Part shown: positions 11,267 to 22,960 of the stretch, one piece after another | How the letters are laid out: each line of letters begins with the position of its first letter | How positions within the stretch are numbered: the first letter of the stretch is position 1 | Origin: Annona cherimola | Taxonomy: Eukaryota > Streptophyta > Magnoliopsida > Magnoliales > Annonaceae | DNA length: 64,000 bases | Direction: 5' to 3' | Assembly (NCBI GenBank): GCA_030490835.1 | Contig: CM059971.1 | Location: 52,438,012-52,502,011, forward strand | Notes under the pieces: model-generated | Told to the model about the DNA's origin: nothing | Seen by the model: the letters and a program-made list of their open reading frames with translations, nothing else | Database searches by the model: none | Program-made: the position numbers and the translations under genes

Positions 11267-11640
11267 TCATTTCTTATAAAATGGTTCTTTTGCTAGAGGT
11301 TTGGTAAAAATATCTGCAATTTGATCTTCTGTTTTCACATATTTCAAACATATGTCATGATTTTCTACATGTTCTCTGATAAAATGATGTCTTAGGTCTA
11401 TATGCTTGGTCCTAGAATGCAATACTAGATTTTTAGTTAAACATATTGCACTAGTATTATCACATCTAATAGGTATATCTTTAAAATTCATGTCATAGTC
11501 CCTAAGTTGTTGTTTCATCCAAAGCAATTGGGCACAATAGCTCCCGGCGGCTATATATTCGGCTTCCGCCGTAGATAGAGCAACACTAGTTTGTTTCCTT
11601 GAATACCATAAAACTAACATGTTCCACTAGTACTTTTTCT
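11267..11640 (-). pseudogene. RNase H domain of element A
   Basis: The frame begins near 'SWYSRKQTSVALST', followed by 'AEAEYIAAGS' and 'LLWMKQQL', the conserved core of copia RNase H. It ends with 'TKHIDLRHHFIREHV' and 'DIFTKPLAKEPF', then a stop at 11267-11269. The domain removes the RNA template during reverse transcription. A deletion of about 17 bp near 11620, seen by comparison with element C at 25975-26005, shifts the frame away from the upstream RT, so a continuous RT-RNase H cannot be made. Confidence 0.88.
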
Positions 11641-12720
11641 ATCTACTTTGTATCCGGCAAAATCCGCATCCGAGTAGCCGATTAAATCAAAAGTTGACCC
11701 CTTTGGATGCCATAGTCCAAGATTAGTGGTATTTATCAAATATTTAAAAATTTTTTTTACAGCCAATAAATGTGATTCTTTAGGACATGCTTGAAATCTA
11801 GAACACATGCAAACACTGAAAAGAATATCCGGTCTAGAAGCAGTTAGATACAACAAAGAACCTATCATGCTTCTATATAGCTTTTGATCAATATATTTAC
11901 CGTTTTCATCCGTGTTAATCTTGATTATTGAACTCATTGGAGTGTTTGCTCCCTTGCTAGTTTGCATTCCAAATTTCTTTAGCATTTCTTTGATATACTT
12001 GGACTGATTGATGAAAATTCCTTTACTTAATTACTTAATTTGTAGTCCAAGGAAGAAATTCAGCTTCCCCATCATACTCATCTCAAATTCCTTCTGCATA
12101 AGCTCAGAAAATTCTTGACAAAGAATCTCATTAGTAGCACCAAAAATAATATCATCGACATAAATTTGAATAATCAAAATGTCTCTTTCTTTATACTTAA
12201 TAAACAACGTGGTGTCTACCTTTCCTTTTTGGAAGTCATGATCAATCAGAAATTTGCTTAATCTTTCATACCAAGCCTTTGGAGCTTGTTTTAATCCATA
12301 TAGTGCTTTGGTTAATTTATATACAAATTTAGATTGATCTTTCTCTTCAAATCCAGGTGGTTGTTCAACATACACCTCTTCATTTATATACCTATTAAAA
12401 AATGCACTTTTAACATCCATTTGAAACAACTTAAAGTTCATGTGAGATGCAAAGGCTAGTAAAATGCGAATGACTTCTAATCTAGCAACCGGAGCATAGG
12501 ATTCCTCAAAGTCTATTCCTTCTTCTTGTGAGTATCCTTTTACCACAAGTCTAGCTTTGTTTCTCACCACAAGTCCACTTTTATCTAATTTGTTCCTAAA
12601 GACCCATTTTGTGCTAATGAAAGTACAATCCTTTGGTCTTAAAACAAGATGTCAAACTTGGTTTCTTTCAAATTGATTTAATTCCTCTTGCATTGCTATG
12701 ATTCAATTTTCATCATCAAT
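11614..12720 (-). pseudogene. Reverse transcriptase of element A
   Basis: Motifs in order are [20 protein letters not shown], a 'MDVKSAFFN' block, 'YVEQPPGFE', '[16 protein letters not shown]', the intact catalytic 'IYVDDIIFG', '[10 protein letters not shown]', '[17 protein letters not shown]', and '[17 protein letters not shown]'. The enzyme copies the element RNA into cDNA. The frame is interrupted by a CAA to TAA change just after LGLQIK (about 12028; element C has Q there) and by the 3' deletion near 11620. Otherwise the frame is open over 12031-12570 and 11614-11985. Confidence 0.92.
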
Positions 12721-13210
12721 AGTTTGGTCAATAGTGGTTGGTTCAATTTTGGATACAAAGGTGTATTGTCCACAAATATTTTGTTTTGACCTTCTAGTCT
12801 TAACACCTTCATAAATATTGCCTATAACTTGCTCAATTGGATGGGCATTTTTGAACTTTAAATCAGTTGGAGGTTTATAAAAATTATTACCTTCACTTAC
12901 CCTTTCCTTTGTGGATTCTTCTTGCTTTTCCACATGCAATTTTTTAAGGTTACCTGTGACATCATCTGCATCACTTAAATCATCTTTTCTTTTGGAGCAT
13001 GGATTAAATTCATCAAAAACAACATGTATTGACTCTTCTACAACTTGGTTCCTTTATTGAAGACTTTATATGCTTTGCTATTTGATGAGTAACCAAGAAA
13101 TATTGCCTCATCACTCTTAGCATCCAGTTTTCTCAAGTTGGTTTTTCCATTGTTCAAAACATAACATGTGCAACCAAAAGCATGAAAATATGAAATATTT
13201 AGTTTTCTAC
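12703..13210 (-). pseudogene. Integrase-RT linker region of element A
   Basis: A hydrophilic segment between integrase and RT is readable as 'PTDLKFKNAHPIEQVIGNIY' (about 12800-12860). It is preceded by the integrase C-terminal pattern around 13060-13150 (AFGCTCYVLNNGK-like, then 'KSDEAIFLGYSSN'). Frames change several times. It corresponds to 27148-27600 in element C. It has no enzymatic role and connects the two enzymes in the polyprotein. Confidence 0.7.
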
Positions 13211-13214
13211 CTTT

Positions 13215-14228
13215 TCATAGCTCATATGAGGTCTTTTTCAAGATTGCTCTAATGGTAACTCGGTTTAACACATGACAAGTTGTACTTACACCTTTATCCC
13301 AAAATTTCTTTGATAATTTACTCTCATTTAGCATTGTTTTAGCCATCGCTTGTGTGGTTCTATTTTTCCCTTCAACCACTCCATTTTGTTGTGGAGTTCT
13401 TAGTGCAGAAAATGTATGGTGAATTCCTTTTTTATTACATAATTCTATGATTGGTTTATTTTTAAACTCACCACCATGATCACTTCTAATGGTCATAATA
13501 GTACTTTATTTTTCATTTTGCACCAAGTTTACAAAAGTTGCAAACATAGAGAAAGCTTCATCTTTGCTAGCTAAGAGAATTACTCATGTGAATCTTGAAA
13601 AATCATCAACTATTACAAACATGTACTTTTTTCCACCAATGGTTAAAATGTCGGATGACCCATATAGATCCATGTGTAGCAATTCAAGTGGCCTAGTGGT
13701 GGAAATCTCCTTTTTGGTAGAAAAAGACATTTTAGGTTGTTTTGATAGTTGACATGCCTTATAAATTTTATCTTTGTCATATTTCAATTTTGGCAATCCT
13801 TCTACCAAACTCTTTTTCCATAGGGTCTTGATGTTTGACATGTTTACATGCCCAAACCTCTTATGCCAAACCCATGGATCATTGTCAATGGCCATTAGAC
13901 ATTGACCATCTAGTTCATCAAGTGAAACCAAATATACATTTCTATGTATTTTTCCGCTAAACATGATATGTTCTCCATCAAATACATTGCATATAGATGA
14001 TTCAAACACAACCTTGTATCCTTTGTCACATAATTGGCTAGTACTTATTAGATTGTGCTTGAGTCCTTCAACAAATAATACATCCTCTATACATGCATTT
14101 GAAATACTATAAATGTTTCTTTTACCTTTAATTTTACCTTTCTCATTATTTCCAAAGGCAACAATTCCATCGTTGCAAGGCTTGAGTTTATGAAATAAAT
14201 TCTTTCTCCAGTCATATGCCTTGAGCAA
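13215..14228 (-). pseudogene. GAG-pre-integrase and integrase core of element A
   Basis: The N-terminal part (14228-13750) reads 'VEGLKHNLISTSQLCDKGYKV' and then the zinc-binding HHCC region with 'WVWHKRFGHVNMSN' and 'ACQLSKQPK'. The catalytic core gives 'PLELLHMDLYG' and 'VDDFSRFT' (first D region), 'IRSDHGGEF' (second D) and 'TPQQNGVVE' (E), a DDE integrase. An in-frame TAA lies at 13506-13508, between the first and second catalytic aspartates. Element C has the same stop at the same place (27874-27876). The enzyme would join cDNA ends to target DNA and leave the 5-bp duplication seen around this element. Confidence 0.9.
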
Positions 14229-14290
14229 CCACTATCCATGAACCAAACGTTGCTTGCCTTTGCCTTGAAACATACCTGAAAAATGAGCAA
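14228..14290 (-). pseudogene. Aspartic protease active-site segment of element A
   Basis: The frame reads NVWFMDSGCSRHMTGER. D-S-G with C-S-R-H-M-T-G is the active-site signature of copia retropepsins, which cut the polyprotein. The segment sits between the gag zinc-finger region and GAG-pre-integrase, as expected. A frame change at about 14228 separates it from the integrase part. Confidence 0.85.
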
Positions 14291-14297
14291 ATAAACT

Positions 14298-15379
14298 TAT
14301 CTCTTTGGTACCCATGTTATGGGTCCATTTGGGGTTAGTAAACTGATTTAATCTTTGTTGTTCTATTCTTGAAAGCCCAAATCTTGTGTTTCTTGGAACC
14401 CAAACTAATTTTGCACCATGGTCATACAGTTTCTTAAAGTTCCATTTATAAATTTTGTGACCTATTTTATTGCAAAAGTTACAAGCCATTGGTAATCTAG
14501 GAGTTGGCCTTCTAGTCCAAACAACTTGTTTCCCTTTGGGTTTGTAAATAGGTGTAGCTTTAGCTTGATTTTTCCAAAGTTTTGGCACACTTGATTTGCT
14601 ACTTTCTCCTAGATCAAATGTAGAGTATCCAAGACCTCTTCTATTGTTTTGAGAGGTCATGTTCAGAAATATTTTCACACTTTTTCCTGGATTAGAGAAC
14701 TTAGTTAATGATTCATTAAGGATTCATTCTCCTTTTTCAATTTTTCAACTTCTTTCAATAGTAGTTCATTTTCTTCTTTCAATTTTGTTGTTCTTTCTGC
14801 TAGTTTTCCATTTACAATAATAATGGAATTACATTGTTGTCTCTTTAATGATAACTTGTTTTCTAGTTTTTTGATTTCCTCATATAATGAATCATATGCA
14901 TGTTGTAATTCCTCTAATTCAGCACATTTGAGACATCTTGAATAGAAGAATGAGTAGATTGAGAATAACAAAATTTGATAGTTACCTCTTCATTACTTGT
15001 GCATTTTGTTGAGGTGGTTTGCTCTTCCAAAACTTCCGTTGTGTTCAAAGTTTCTTCATGCTCAATCCGTGCCATGCAGCATATTCTTGCGCAAGTTTTG
15101 CTTCAAAATCATCGGTTGAGGAGCTACTTGTTGATGAAGTTTCTTCATTCACGTACATTTCTCTTCCCTTAGACTTTTGAAATTTTCGGCTTTCATTTCT
15201 TTCCTTCTTTTCATGATGATCCTTTGATCTTTCTTCTGGTGTAGGACATTGAGCTTGCATATGTCCCATACCGCTGCATTTATAACACTTTGTAACCTCC
15301 TTCTTTTTCTCTTTTCGAGGTCTCTCTTTGAAATCTTTGAAGTTCTTTTCTTTCCTTACGAACTTTCAAAATTTGCGAG
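14298..15379 (-). pseudogene. Gag C-terminal region of element A (coiled coil and two zinc knuckles)
   Basis: The first knuckle is at about 15240-15295: C-Y-K-C-S-G-M-G-H-M-Q-A-Q-C, a CX2CX4HX4C nucleic-acid-binding motif. A coiled-coil-like stretch rich in E, K and L follows (14705-14930, 'LYEEIKKLENKLSLKRQQ'). A second motif at about 14445-14490, CNFCNKIGH, lacks the last Cys: W replaces the C kept by element C at about 28815. A long gag with a coiled coil between two knuckles fits Sireviruses. Frames break at about 15270, 14975 and 14680. Confidence 0.8.
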
Positions 15380-16126
15380 TTAATAGAGAAATGTCTTCAT
15401 CATCGTTGTGAGATGAGGAGGGGACTCATCCGAGTTATGCGTGACTTTTAGTGCAATTGCTCTCTTTCCTTTGTGTTGATCTTCATTTCTTTTCTTGATT
15501 AGCTCATGTGACATTGATGAGCTAATAAGGTCTTCTAGCTTTAATGTGTTTAGGTCCTTGGCTTCTTCTATTGCAGTAATCTTGGGAGTCCAAGATTCCG
15601 GTATAGCTCTTAGGATCTTCATGACCTGTTCAGATTCGAAGATATCTTTTCTAAGATCTTTCAAAGCATTAGTAATTTTAGAGAATCCAGCAAACATTTC
15701 AAAAATTTTTTCTGTTTCTAGCATTTTGAATCCTTCCAATTCTTCGATCAATATATTCCTCCTTGTCCGTTGGACTTGAGAAGTACCCTCATATATGGAT
15801 GTCAATGTATCCCATATTTCTTTGGCGGTCAAACAAGAGGATACTCTATCATATTCCGAGGCCGTAAGAGTACAAAATAAAGAATTCATAGCCTTAGCGT
15901 TGCTCTTAACAGTTTTCACTTTCTCATCGGTCCATTTGGAAGCTCTTTCATCAATTGGCAAAGTCATACAGTCTTGGATCGTAATCCAAGAGTCCATATC
16001 TATAGCCATGATGAGTTGTTTCATACGTAGCTTCCAATAGCCAAAGTTGTTCCCATCAAACAATGGTGGCCTAGTAAAAGATTGGCCTTCGGCAAATGCG
16101 GGAACGGAAGTGGATTGGGATGCCAT
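15380..16126 (-). pseudogene. Gag N-terminal region of element A
   Basis: The ATG is at 16124-16126 and the product begins MASQSTSVPAFAEGQSF. It has the copia gag signature 'PPLFDGNNFGYWKLRMKQLI' and then the UBN2-type pattern 'AKEIWDTLTSIYEGTSQVQ' and 'ILRAIPESW'. Gag forms the virus-like particle around the RNA. The start is chosen because the same ATG and context occur in element C at 30502. The ORF runs 248 codons and leaves frame at about 15420 through a single-base loss in the NSDES.. segment, which element C retains. Confidence 0.9.
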
Positions 16127-16160
16127 ATCAAAAGATCTCTTTAGTAAAACTCAAAGACCT

Positions 16161-16172
16161 GCTCTGATACCA
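16161..16172 (-). other. Primer binding site of element A
   Basis: The minus strand reads TGGTATCAGAGC, complementary to the 3' end of plant initiator-methionine tRNA, the usual copia primer. It lies two bases from the 5' LTR. The following AGG departs from the perfect match. Confidence 0.92.
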
Positions 16173-16174
16173 CA

Positions 16175-17834
16175 TGTTGGTCCCGAGTTGATAACAATTA
16201 CCCAAGAGGGGGGGTGAATTGGGTATTTAAAAATTTTCAACTTAAATAGAAACTTTACCCCGGTTTAGTTTAATCCCCTTTAATAAGACAAATGGAAGGC
16301 AATAAGATGATGAAAGAGGAAATGAAAAGCAATAGACAAGATTTATAGTGGTTCGGGCAACCTTCCCTACTCCAATCTTCCAAGCTCACACTCCTTGTGA
16401 CTTGAGTTCCACTATGTATTCCGCGAATATAACTAGAGCCTCCGCTCTCTTCTAGATTCCAGCTCTAGGGGGCATATACAATTCACAGCACAAGTAGGTG
16501 ATGAGTTCCACTCCAATCACACATTACTTTGCTTACACTTGATCTTAATTACCCAAACTAAATCAAGTTCAATACAACAAGAAAGTATAAAAGAAAGTTT
16601 CTACACGTTACTGGTGTGTAGAGGCAGAATTGGCACAGAGAAGAACTTGTAAAGCAGTCTGAAAGATTCAACGAGTAGCTCTTGGCAGTTTGAAAGTGAG
16701 GTTCTTCTTCTAGATGTTGGCTTGATCACTTAATGCTCTTAGAGATGAGAGTTGTGCTCAATCAATGATGTTTCAGCTACCCTCTACGTTAATCTTGAAT
16801 GCCTTATATAAATGGCGAGGGAATTCGAACGTTTGGAAGTAGGTGGCGTGCATTTAATGCGCCAATGTTCAAAAAAATTTCGACCGTTGCGACCCAAGTC
16901 GCAGGTGGAGTCGACTTCGGGTGCGACTTCGGCTGTGCTCAGGCTGTTCAAGTTCTTCCTCGGGTCGACTTGGTCCTAGACTTAACCAAAGTCGCAGGTG
17001 AAGTCGAGTTCGGGTGCGACTTCACTTCCTTAGCTTGCTTGATGAACTTGAAATCCTTGGAGATGACTTTAGTCACTTAAATTTCTTCAAATTAATGTAC
17101 TTCCCTTGATTTATGTCATTTGAAACTCAGTATATTCATCCTAGCTTGATGTCCTTTAGCTCCGTGACTTGTAAACTTTGAACCCTTGAATCTTGGAGTA
17201 CATGAAATGTGTGATCTTGATTTCCATGATGAATACATGCAACTTTGTTTGCTTTGGACATGATTTGATCTTCATTTGGCCTAAGTCAAATATTTGAGTC
17301 TACTTGGTCTTCAATTTTATTCAAGTCGAGCATTGAGTCGACTTGGTTTGCGACTTAGCTCTTCAAAACGCATGCTGTCAAACTTAAGTCAAAGTTGGAG
17401 TCAACTTGGCCTGCGACTTCACCCAAGTCGCATGTGGAGTCGACTTGTCTGCGACTTCGGTAGCTCTCGTCCCCAATTTCAACTCTGGACAAAAAATCAC
17501 GTTTGAAGTCGATGCTGGAGTCGACTTGGTCTGCGACTTCACCCAAGTCCATGCGGAGTCGACTTCGTTTGCGACTTCGGCAGCTTTACTCCTGATTTCA
17601 AAGCTGGACGAAAATGACGTTTTGAAGTTGCTGCTGGAGTCGACTTGGGGATCGATTTGGCCTAAGTCGATGCCTGAGTCGACTTGAAAATCGACTTGAC
17701 CTATCATGCTTCATTTTCTTCATTTTGATTTCCTTTAATCATCTTCACAAACATGTTAGTAACCAAAACTTACTCAAATTGATTAGTTAATCATCAAAAC
17801 ATAGACTTGGCTTATTTTCCACATATTTCCAACA
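16175..17834 (-). repeat. 5' LTR of element A
   Basis: The LTR is 1660 bp and runs from TGTTGGTCCCGAGTTG to TATTTCCAACA. It is collinear with the 3' LTR but has substitutions, small indels and one missing 39-bp GTCGAC unit near 16918. The TATA box is at 16804-16811. The divergence shows that the insertion is not very recent. Confidence 0.95.
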
Positions 17835-18600
17835 GACTACACCAATGAGTACAAGTATAAAAATGGAAAAAGAGGAACTAGGTAAGAGTGTGGATGAAAA
17901 AATTATAGAAGAGTGTGATTAGATTACTGTTATATCTTATTGCTAGTAGATCTGATATATTGTTTATTGCGTATTTGTGTACTTGATTTTAGTGAAATCC
18001 AAACAAATCACATTGAATTGTTGTTAAACGAATTTTCAGATATTTGGTGGACATACAAAATCTAGGTTTGTGTTATCCTAGAGAGTCTACTTCTGAATTA
18101 GTTGGATATTTGAATGCTGACGATGCAGGGAATAAATTGGATAGAAAAAGCATAAGTGGGACTTGCGAATTTCTAAGAAATATGCTTGTGTCATGGAAAT
18201 CTAGGAAACAAGTTAATGTTGCACTCTTAACATCTGAATATGAATATGCAGTTGTGGCTAGATGTTATGCGAAGATTTTGTGGATGAAACAATAATTAAA
18301 TAATTATGGAATTGTTTATTTGGATATTCCCCCATTTATTGTGATAATAAAAGTGCCATATATTTTACAAGAAATCCAATACCACATATTTGTGTTGAAA
18401 ATATTGAGGTAAGGTATCATTTCAATCAAGATCATGAGCAACAGAGAAATGTGTGTGTGAAATTTATCCTTACTAAAGAACAATTAGCAAATATTTTCAC
18501 TGAACCACTTCCTTATAAAAGATTTGTTCAAATTAGAAGGGAATTAGGTATTATTGATTCATTTGCCTCATATGTGTGTCTAACCTATTAAAGGATATGA
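17835..18600 (+). pseudogene. RT C-terminus and RNase H relic of the old copia element
   Basis: This resumes the frame broken by element A with a TPMSTSIKM stretch. After a few stops, 18044-18295 is open and reads 'LGLCYPRESTSELVGYLNAD', 'LDRKSISGTCEFLRNMLVSW' and 'LLTSEYEYAVVARCYAKILW', the RNase H core; the conserved S-T-A-E-A-E-Y has become L-T-S-E-Y-E-Y. Downstream, 'NREMCV' and 'LTKEQLANIFTEPL'-like blocks (about 18430-18510) finish the domain across stops. Confidence 0.82.
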
Positions 18601-18899
18601 TTTTTCATAAATTTGATTTTTTTAAAAAATGAAGTGAAAAAGTCGACGAATTTCATAGTAACCGTCGACGGATTTATTTGAATAGAGAAGTCAAAAATCC
18701 GTCAATTAATGTCCTTTTCATTTTGAAGTTATCTTCTTATCCATTTGATAGCTGCAACAATTATAGGGTTCTTCCTCTTCGAAGATAAGATCTTTCTAGT
18801 GAGAAATTCATAGTTCCTCTCTTAAATCTTGATTCGGTGCATTCATTGGATTACTTTTGTTCATGTCCTACTTCTCCATCTATCTTCTTCTGCAATAAA

Positions 18900-19575
18900 C
18901 TGCCACTCTTAAACCCACTTGAAAAATTTTAGCCATCTTCACCATTTTCTAAATTAACCAACCTCATTTCCAAACCCTATCTTTACCACCAATTCTCAAC
19001 ATCAACTCCTCTACCTCTTAAATCCTCAACCTCGGCCACATCCGAAACTGTCACTAAATCAAAAACTAAGCCAAACCTATGTGAAAACTTTGATCGAAAC
19101 CTTCCCAATTCCAAAAAATCCTAACCATGCATCACCATTCAAAATATAGAAGTGAAATGATAAATTTTAGAAGAATTTTACAAAGAAGAATATTTAAGAG
19201 GTGAATACCTTGACTTTAAATTTATCAAAGATGCAAATTCAAGTTCATTGATTAGATTACTAATTTTGGATTATATGAATTTCTATGCTAAGAGTTATTA
19301 ATTTATCAAGAATCGGTTCAATTCTTCTATTTTCATCCCAAAAAAATAGATGATGACACATACACTTCCTTTGTGAAAAGAATAGAAATATCATTTGCTA
19401 TATAAAAGTTTATTTCTATTATGAAACTTCCATATGTTAATGAAGAAGATGCAATAGATGTTAATGTGGAAAATATAATACTTGATCTTGATCTCACTAC
19501 TGATCCAAGTCTAGGTATCTTAAAGACTAGCTTTTTATTTAGAGAATTAGCATATGTAGAGTTTAAGATGCTATG
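18900..19575 (+). pseudogene. Possible env-like region of the old copia element, part 1
   Basis: Downstream of RNase H, degenerate frames read 'FYKEEYLRGEYLDFKFI' (about 19175-19225) and 'LRLLILDYMNFYAKSY' (about 19245-19300), then an acidic stretch. Sireviruses often carry an env-like ORF of about this position whose text has a similar 'Y-L-x-F-x-F-I ... F-Y-x-N' pattern. That family link is inference from position and weak pattern. A coding origin is supported by continuation of readable sequence across the solo LTR at 19576. Confidence 0.4.
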
Positions 19576-20599
19576 TGTGGCGCCCTGAACCGGGGTGCCT
19601 AGAAACCTTATTCCGAGATCTTGTCGATTGGTAAATGTGACTCCGGATTGTTGCCCTGATCACGCGGCGGGTTCTTAATTGGAACTCGTCCAAATTTTTT
19701 TTTCTTTTTCTTTCATCATATAATCATATACTTATCATCATTCATAATGGACTCATCCATATCATCATAAATCATCAATTTCTCATGTTATTCATAACTT
19801 CATAATTTCATACAACCTATGTCCTTTTTCATTATATCCCATTAGGGCATACATTCATATTTCAATATACAAAGGATTACATACCTTTGTAACAATGCTT
19901 CTTTCATTCATTCATCATATCGCTTACAGGCAAATCAACCTGATCTTTTTTATCACTTGGCTTTCCTTGCACCTGTCTGAGGTTGGGAAAACAAAACATG
20001 AGTCGAAACTAATGAACAAGCATTTTTCTTTCGTTTAAATGCATTTCCCTCCATTTGATAGAAGACACTTACCAAGTGATCAACTACCAACGGAATAGAA
20101 ACCTTTTTGTAAACCATTTTTGGAAACCTTTCATAAACCATTCATGAAAATCATTCATGTAAACCATTCGTAAATGCATTTATCTTCATTCGATAGGAGA
20201 CACTTAGCAAGTGATCAACTATCAATGGAATAGAAACCTTTTCATAAAAATTATTTCATGAACATTGGATGTACAAATGCTTCATTTTCATTCCTGACAT
20301 AAACCTTCGTGTGTGGGTACGCTAGCCCAGGGAACATCTCACATAGCATGGTCCAATACGCCGGCTGTCTCCGACTTGGCCTCATCAAGGGGAACCTCTC
20401 TTCCTCTTGACGCCTACATGGTTCCTACATGCATGACTTTTGATTTCTCTGGTATTATATGCCTCTTACACCTGGTGACTTGTCATTCTCATGTAGAGAA
20501 TTATTTGCACCATCCCTTAAAAATATCATTTCAAATCCATGCTTTCCTTTTCAATCCATGTATGAAAATGCAATGCATTTATTCACACATAACATTCCT

Positions 20600-20820
20600 T
20601 TGCCTCCACCTCTGGGGAGGACGCCGTCGGCATACAACTCATACGACTCGATAATAGTGAAGGGGGACCCTCTGATCCGCTTTCTACCTCCACTAAAGCC
20701 TCTTCCTTGTGCCCCCACCTCTTGGGAGGACAACGCCGGCACACAGCCCTTGCGACTTGGCAATGGTGAAGAGGGATCCCCGATCCTACTTCTCCACCAA
20801 AGCCTCTTCATTATGCATCA
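20600..20820 (-). repeat. 109-bp tandem duplication inside the solo gypsy LTR
   Basis: Two copies start at 20607 and 20716 with CACCTCTKGGGAGGACRMCG and share 'aatrgtgaag' and 'aaagcctcttc'. The LTR at 62176 has a single copy (about 62762-62870). The duplicated block is GC-rich compared with its surroundings. Confidence 0.75.
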
Positions 20821-21317
20821 CACATGTGCACATGTCCATGAACATCACATGATATCAATATGCCGACATGACTTTTTATAAAAACTCATAAACATTCATC
20901 ATTTCAAAACATTATAGGAATCACCACCCTTAAACATATTTCATAAATACTTGAGAATAAAATCACATTTTCAAAGTTGTGCTTGCTTACCTCCTCAGTC
21001 TGTGTCCTCCACCTTTTCCTTTCCTTTTCCTATACAAGGAAAAATGATATTTTATCTATATCATTCCATGTCTTAGATTGCTTCCCATGCATACTTTACA
21101 ATTATTTATTACCTCATTTCTTTAGAGGTTAATCTTATAAAGATACTTGGTAATTACCTCCTTATATGGATTTTTATCCATAAATTCTTTAAAATTCTAT
21201 CTTTAAAGTATAAATATTAATCTTAAATTTCTTCAAAAATCATGCTATTTATTGTTCATTATCACTGTAGCAATCACTGTTCACGTTTACTGTTCACCCG
21301 AGGTTACTATTCACAGC

Positions 21318-22960
21318 TATTGGAAACATGTGCAAAATAAGCCAAGTTTATGTTTTGATGATTAACAAATCAATTTGAGTAAGTTTTGGTTACTAACATG
21401 TTTCTGAAGATGATTAAAGATATACAAATGAAGAAAATGAAGCATGACAAGTCAAGTCGATTTCCAAGTCGACTTAGACTTCGACTTAGGCCAAGTCGAT
21501 CCCCAAGTCGACTCAAGAAGCAACTTCAAAGCATCATTTTCGTCCAAAGTTGAAATCGAGAAGCAAAGCTGCCGAAGTCGCATCCCAAGTCGACTACACA
21601 TGCGACTTGGGTGAAGTCACAGACCAAGTCGACTCCAGCTTCGACTTCGAGGCGTCATTTTCATCCAGAGTTGAAATCGGGGACGAGAGCTGCCGAAGTC
21701 GCATCCCAAGTCGACTCCGCATGCGACTTGGGTGAAGTTGCAGACCAAGTCGACTCCTGCTTCGACTTCAGCACGGAACTTGCAGATCAAGACTATTCAA
21801 ACACTCAAATGAAGATCAAATGAAGATCAAAGCAAGAAGGGTTGCATGAATCCATCATGTTGGATTATGAACACACATTTGGACATCATCATGCACTCCA
21901 AGACTCAAGTACTCAAGAATTCAAGAAAAGGAATCCAAGATTTTCAAGATAAATAATCATACAGTGTTTCAGGAGATATAAATCAAGGGAATAACATCAA
22001 TATGAAGAAAATCAAGTGATCAAAGTCATCTCTGAAGATTTCAAGTTCAACTAGCAAGCTGAAGGAGTGAAGTCGCACCTGAAGTCGACTTCACCTGTGA
22101 CTTGGGTCAAGTCGAGGACCAAGTTGACCCAGACTGGAACTTGAAGAAGCTGCGTATAGCCGAAGTCGCACCCGAAGTCGACTCCATCTGCGACTTGGGC
22201 AAAGTCGCACCCGAAGTCGACTCCACCTGACACTTGGGTTGCAACGGTCGGAAATTTTTCGAACGTTGGCGCATTAAATGGCGCCACCTACTTCCAAACG
22301 TTCGGATTCCCTCACAAATTATATAAGGCATTCAATACGAACGAGGAGGGTAGCTGAGAATTTATTGAATGAGCATAACTCCTATCTCTAAGAGTATTAA
22401 GTGATCAAGCCAACATCTAGAAGAAGAACCTTGCTTCTAAACTGTCAAGAGCTGCTTGCTGAATCATTAAGCCTACGCTACAAGTTCTTCTCTACGCCAA
22501 ATCTGCCTCTACACATCAGTAATGTGTAGAAACTCTCTTTTTATTTTTCTTGTTGTATTGAACTTGATTTAGTTTGGGTAACTAAGATTAAGTGTAAGCA
22601 AAGTAGTGTGTGATTGGAGTGGAACTCGTCACCTACTTGTGATGTGAATTGTTGATGCCCCCTAGAGCTGGAATCTAGAAGAGAGAAGTGGCTCTAGTTG
22701 TATTTGTGAACTACAGAGTGAAACCCAAGTCACAAGAGGTGTGAGCTTGGAAGAGTGGAGTAGGGAAGGTTGCCCGAACCACTATAAAATCTTGATTGTT
22801 GATTTTTATTTCTGCTCTCAGCACTACATTGCTTTCCATTTGTTTCTTTATAAAGGGGACTAGATTAATCCGGGGTAAAAATTTTGTTTAAGTTGAAAAA
22901 TTTTAATTACCCAATTCACCCCTCCCCTCTTGGGTTATTGTCATTAACTCGGGACCAACA
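21318..22960 (+). mobile_element. Solo LTR of the element A/C copia family, plus orientation
   Basis: This is the inverted equivalent of the LTRs of elements A and C. It begins TATTGGAAACATGTG (the terminal TG mutated to TA) and ends CTCGGGACCAACA. The duplication ACAGC is perfect at 21313-21317 and 22961-22965. The length is 1643 bp with no internal sequence. The TATA box is at 22319-22326, with both GTCGAC clusters on the upstream side. It lies inside the gypsy solo LTR, so it is the younger insertion of the two. Confidence 0.94.

Larger units (their letters stand above)
9220..17834 (-). mobile_element. Element A: complete Sirevirus-type copia retrotransposon
   Basis: All structural parts are present. 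It has two LTRs in the same orientation (9220-10923 and 16175-17834), a primer binding site matching initiator-Met tRNA next to the right LTR, a polypurine tract next to the left LTR, and gag-protease-integrase-RT-RNase H on the minus strand. The 5-bp target duplication GACTA is perfect (9215-9219 and 17835-17839). Total length is 8615 bp. The polyprotein has several stops and shifts, so it is defective. The wording of the RT/RNase H motifs fits the Sirevirus (SIRE/Maximus) lineage; no env-like ORF is seen in this copy. Confidence 0.95.

Noticed and set aside
20313..20881. Open frames of 113 and 140 codons in the solo gypsy LTR
   Set aside because: They overlap a GC-rich tandem duplication in an LTR and the frame is not kept in the related LTR at 62176.
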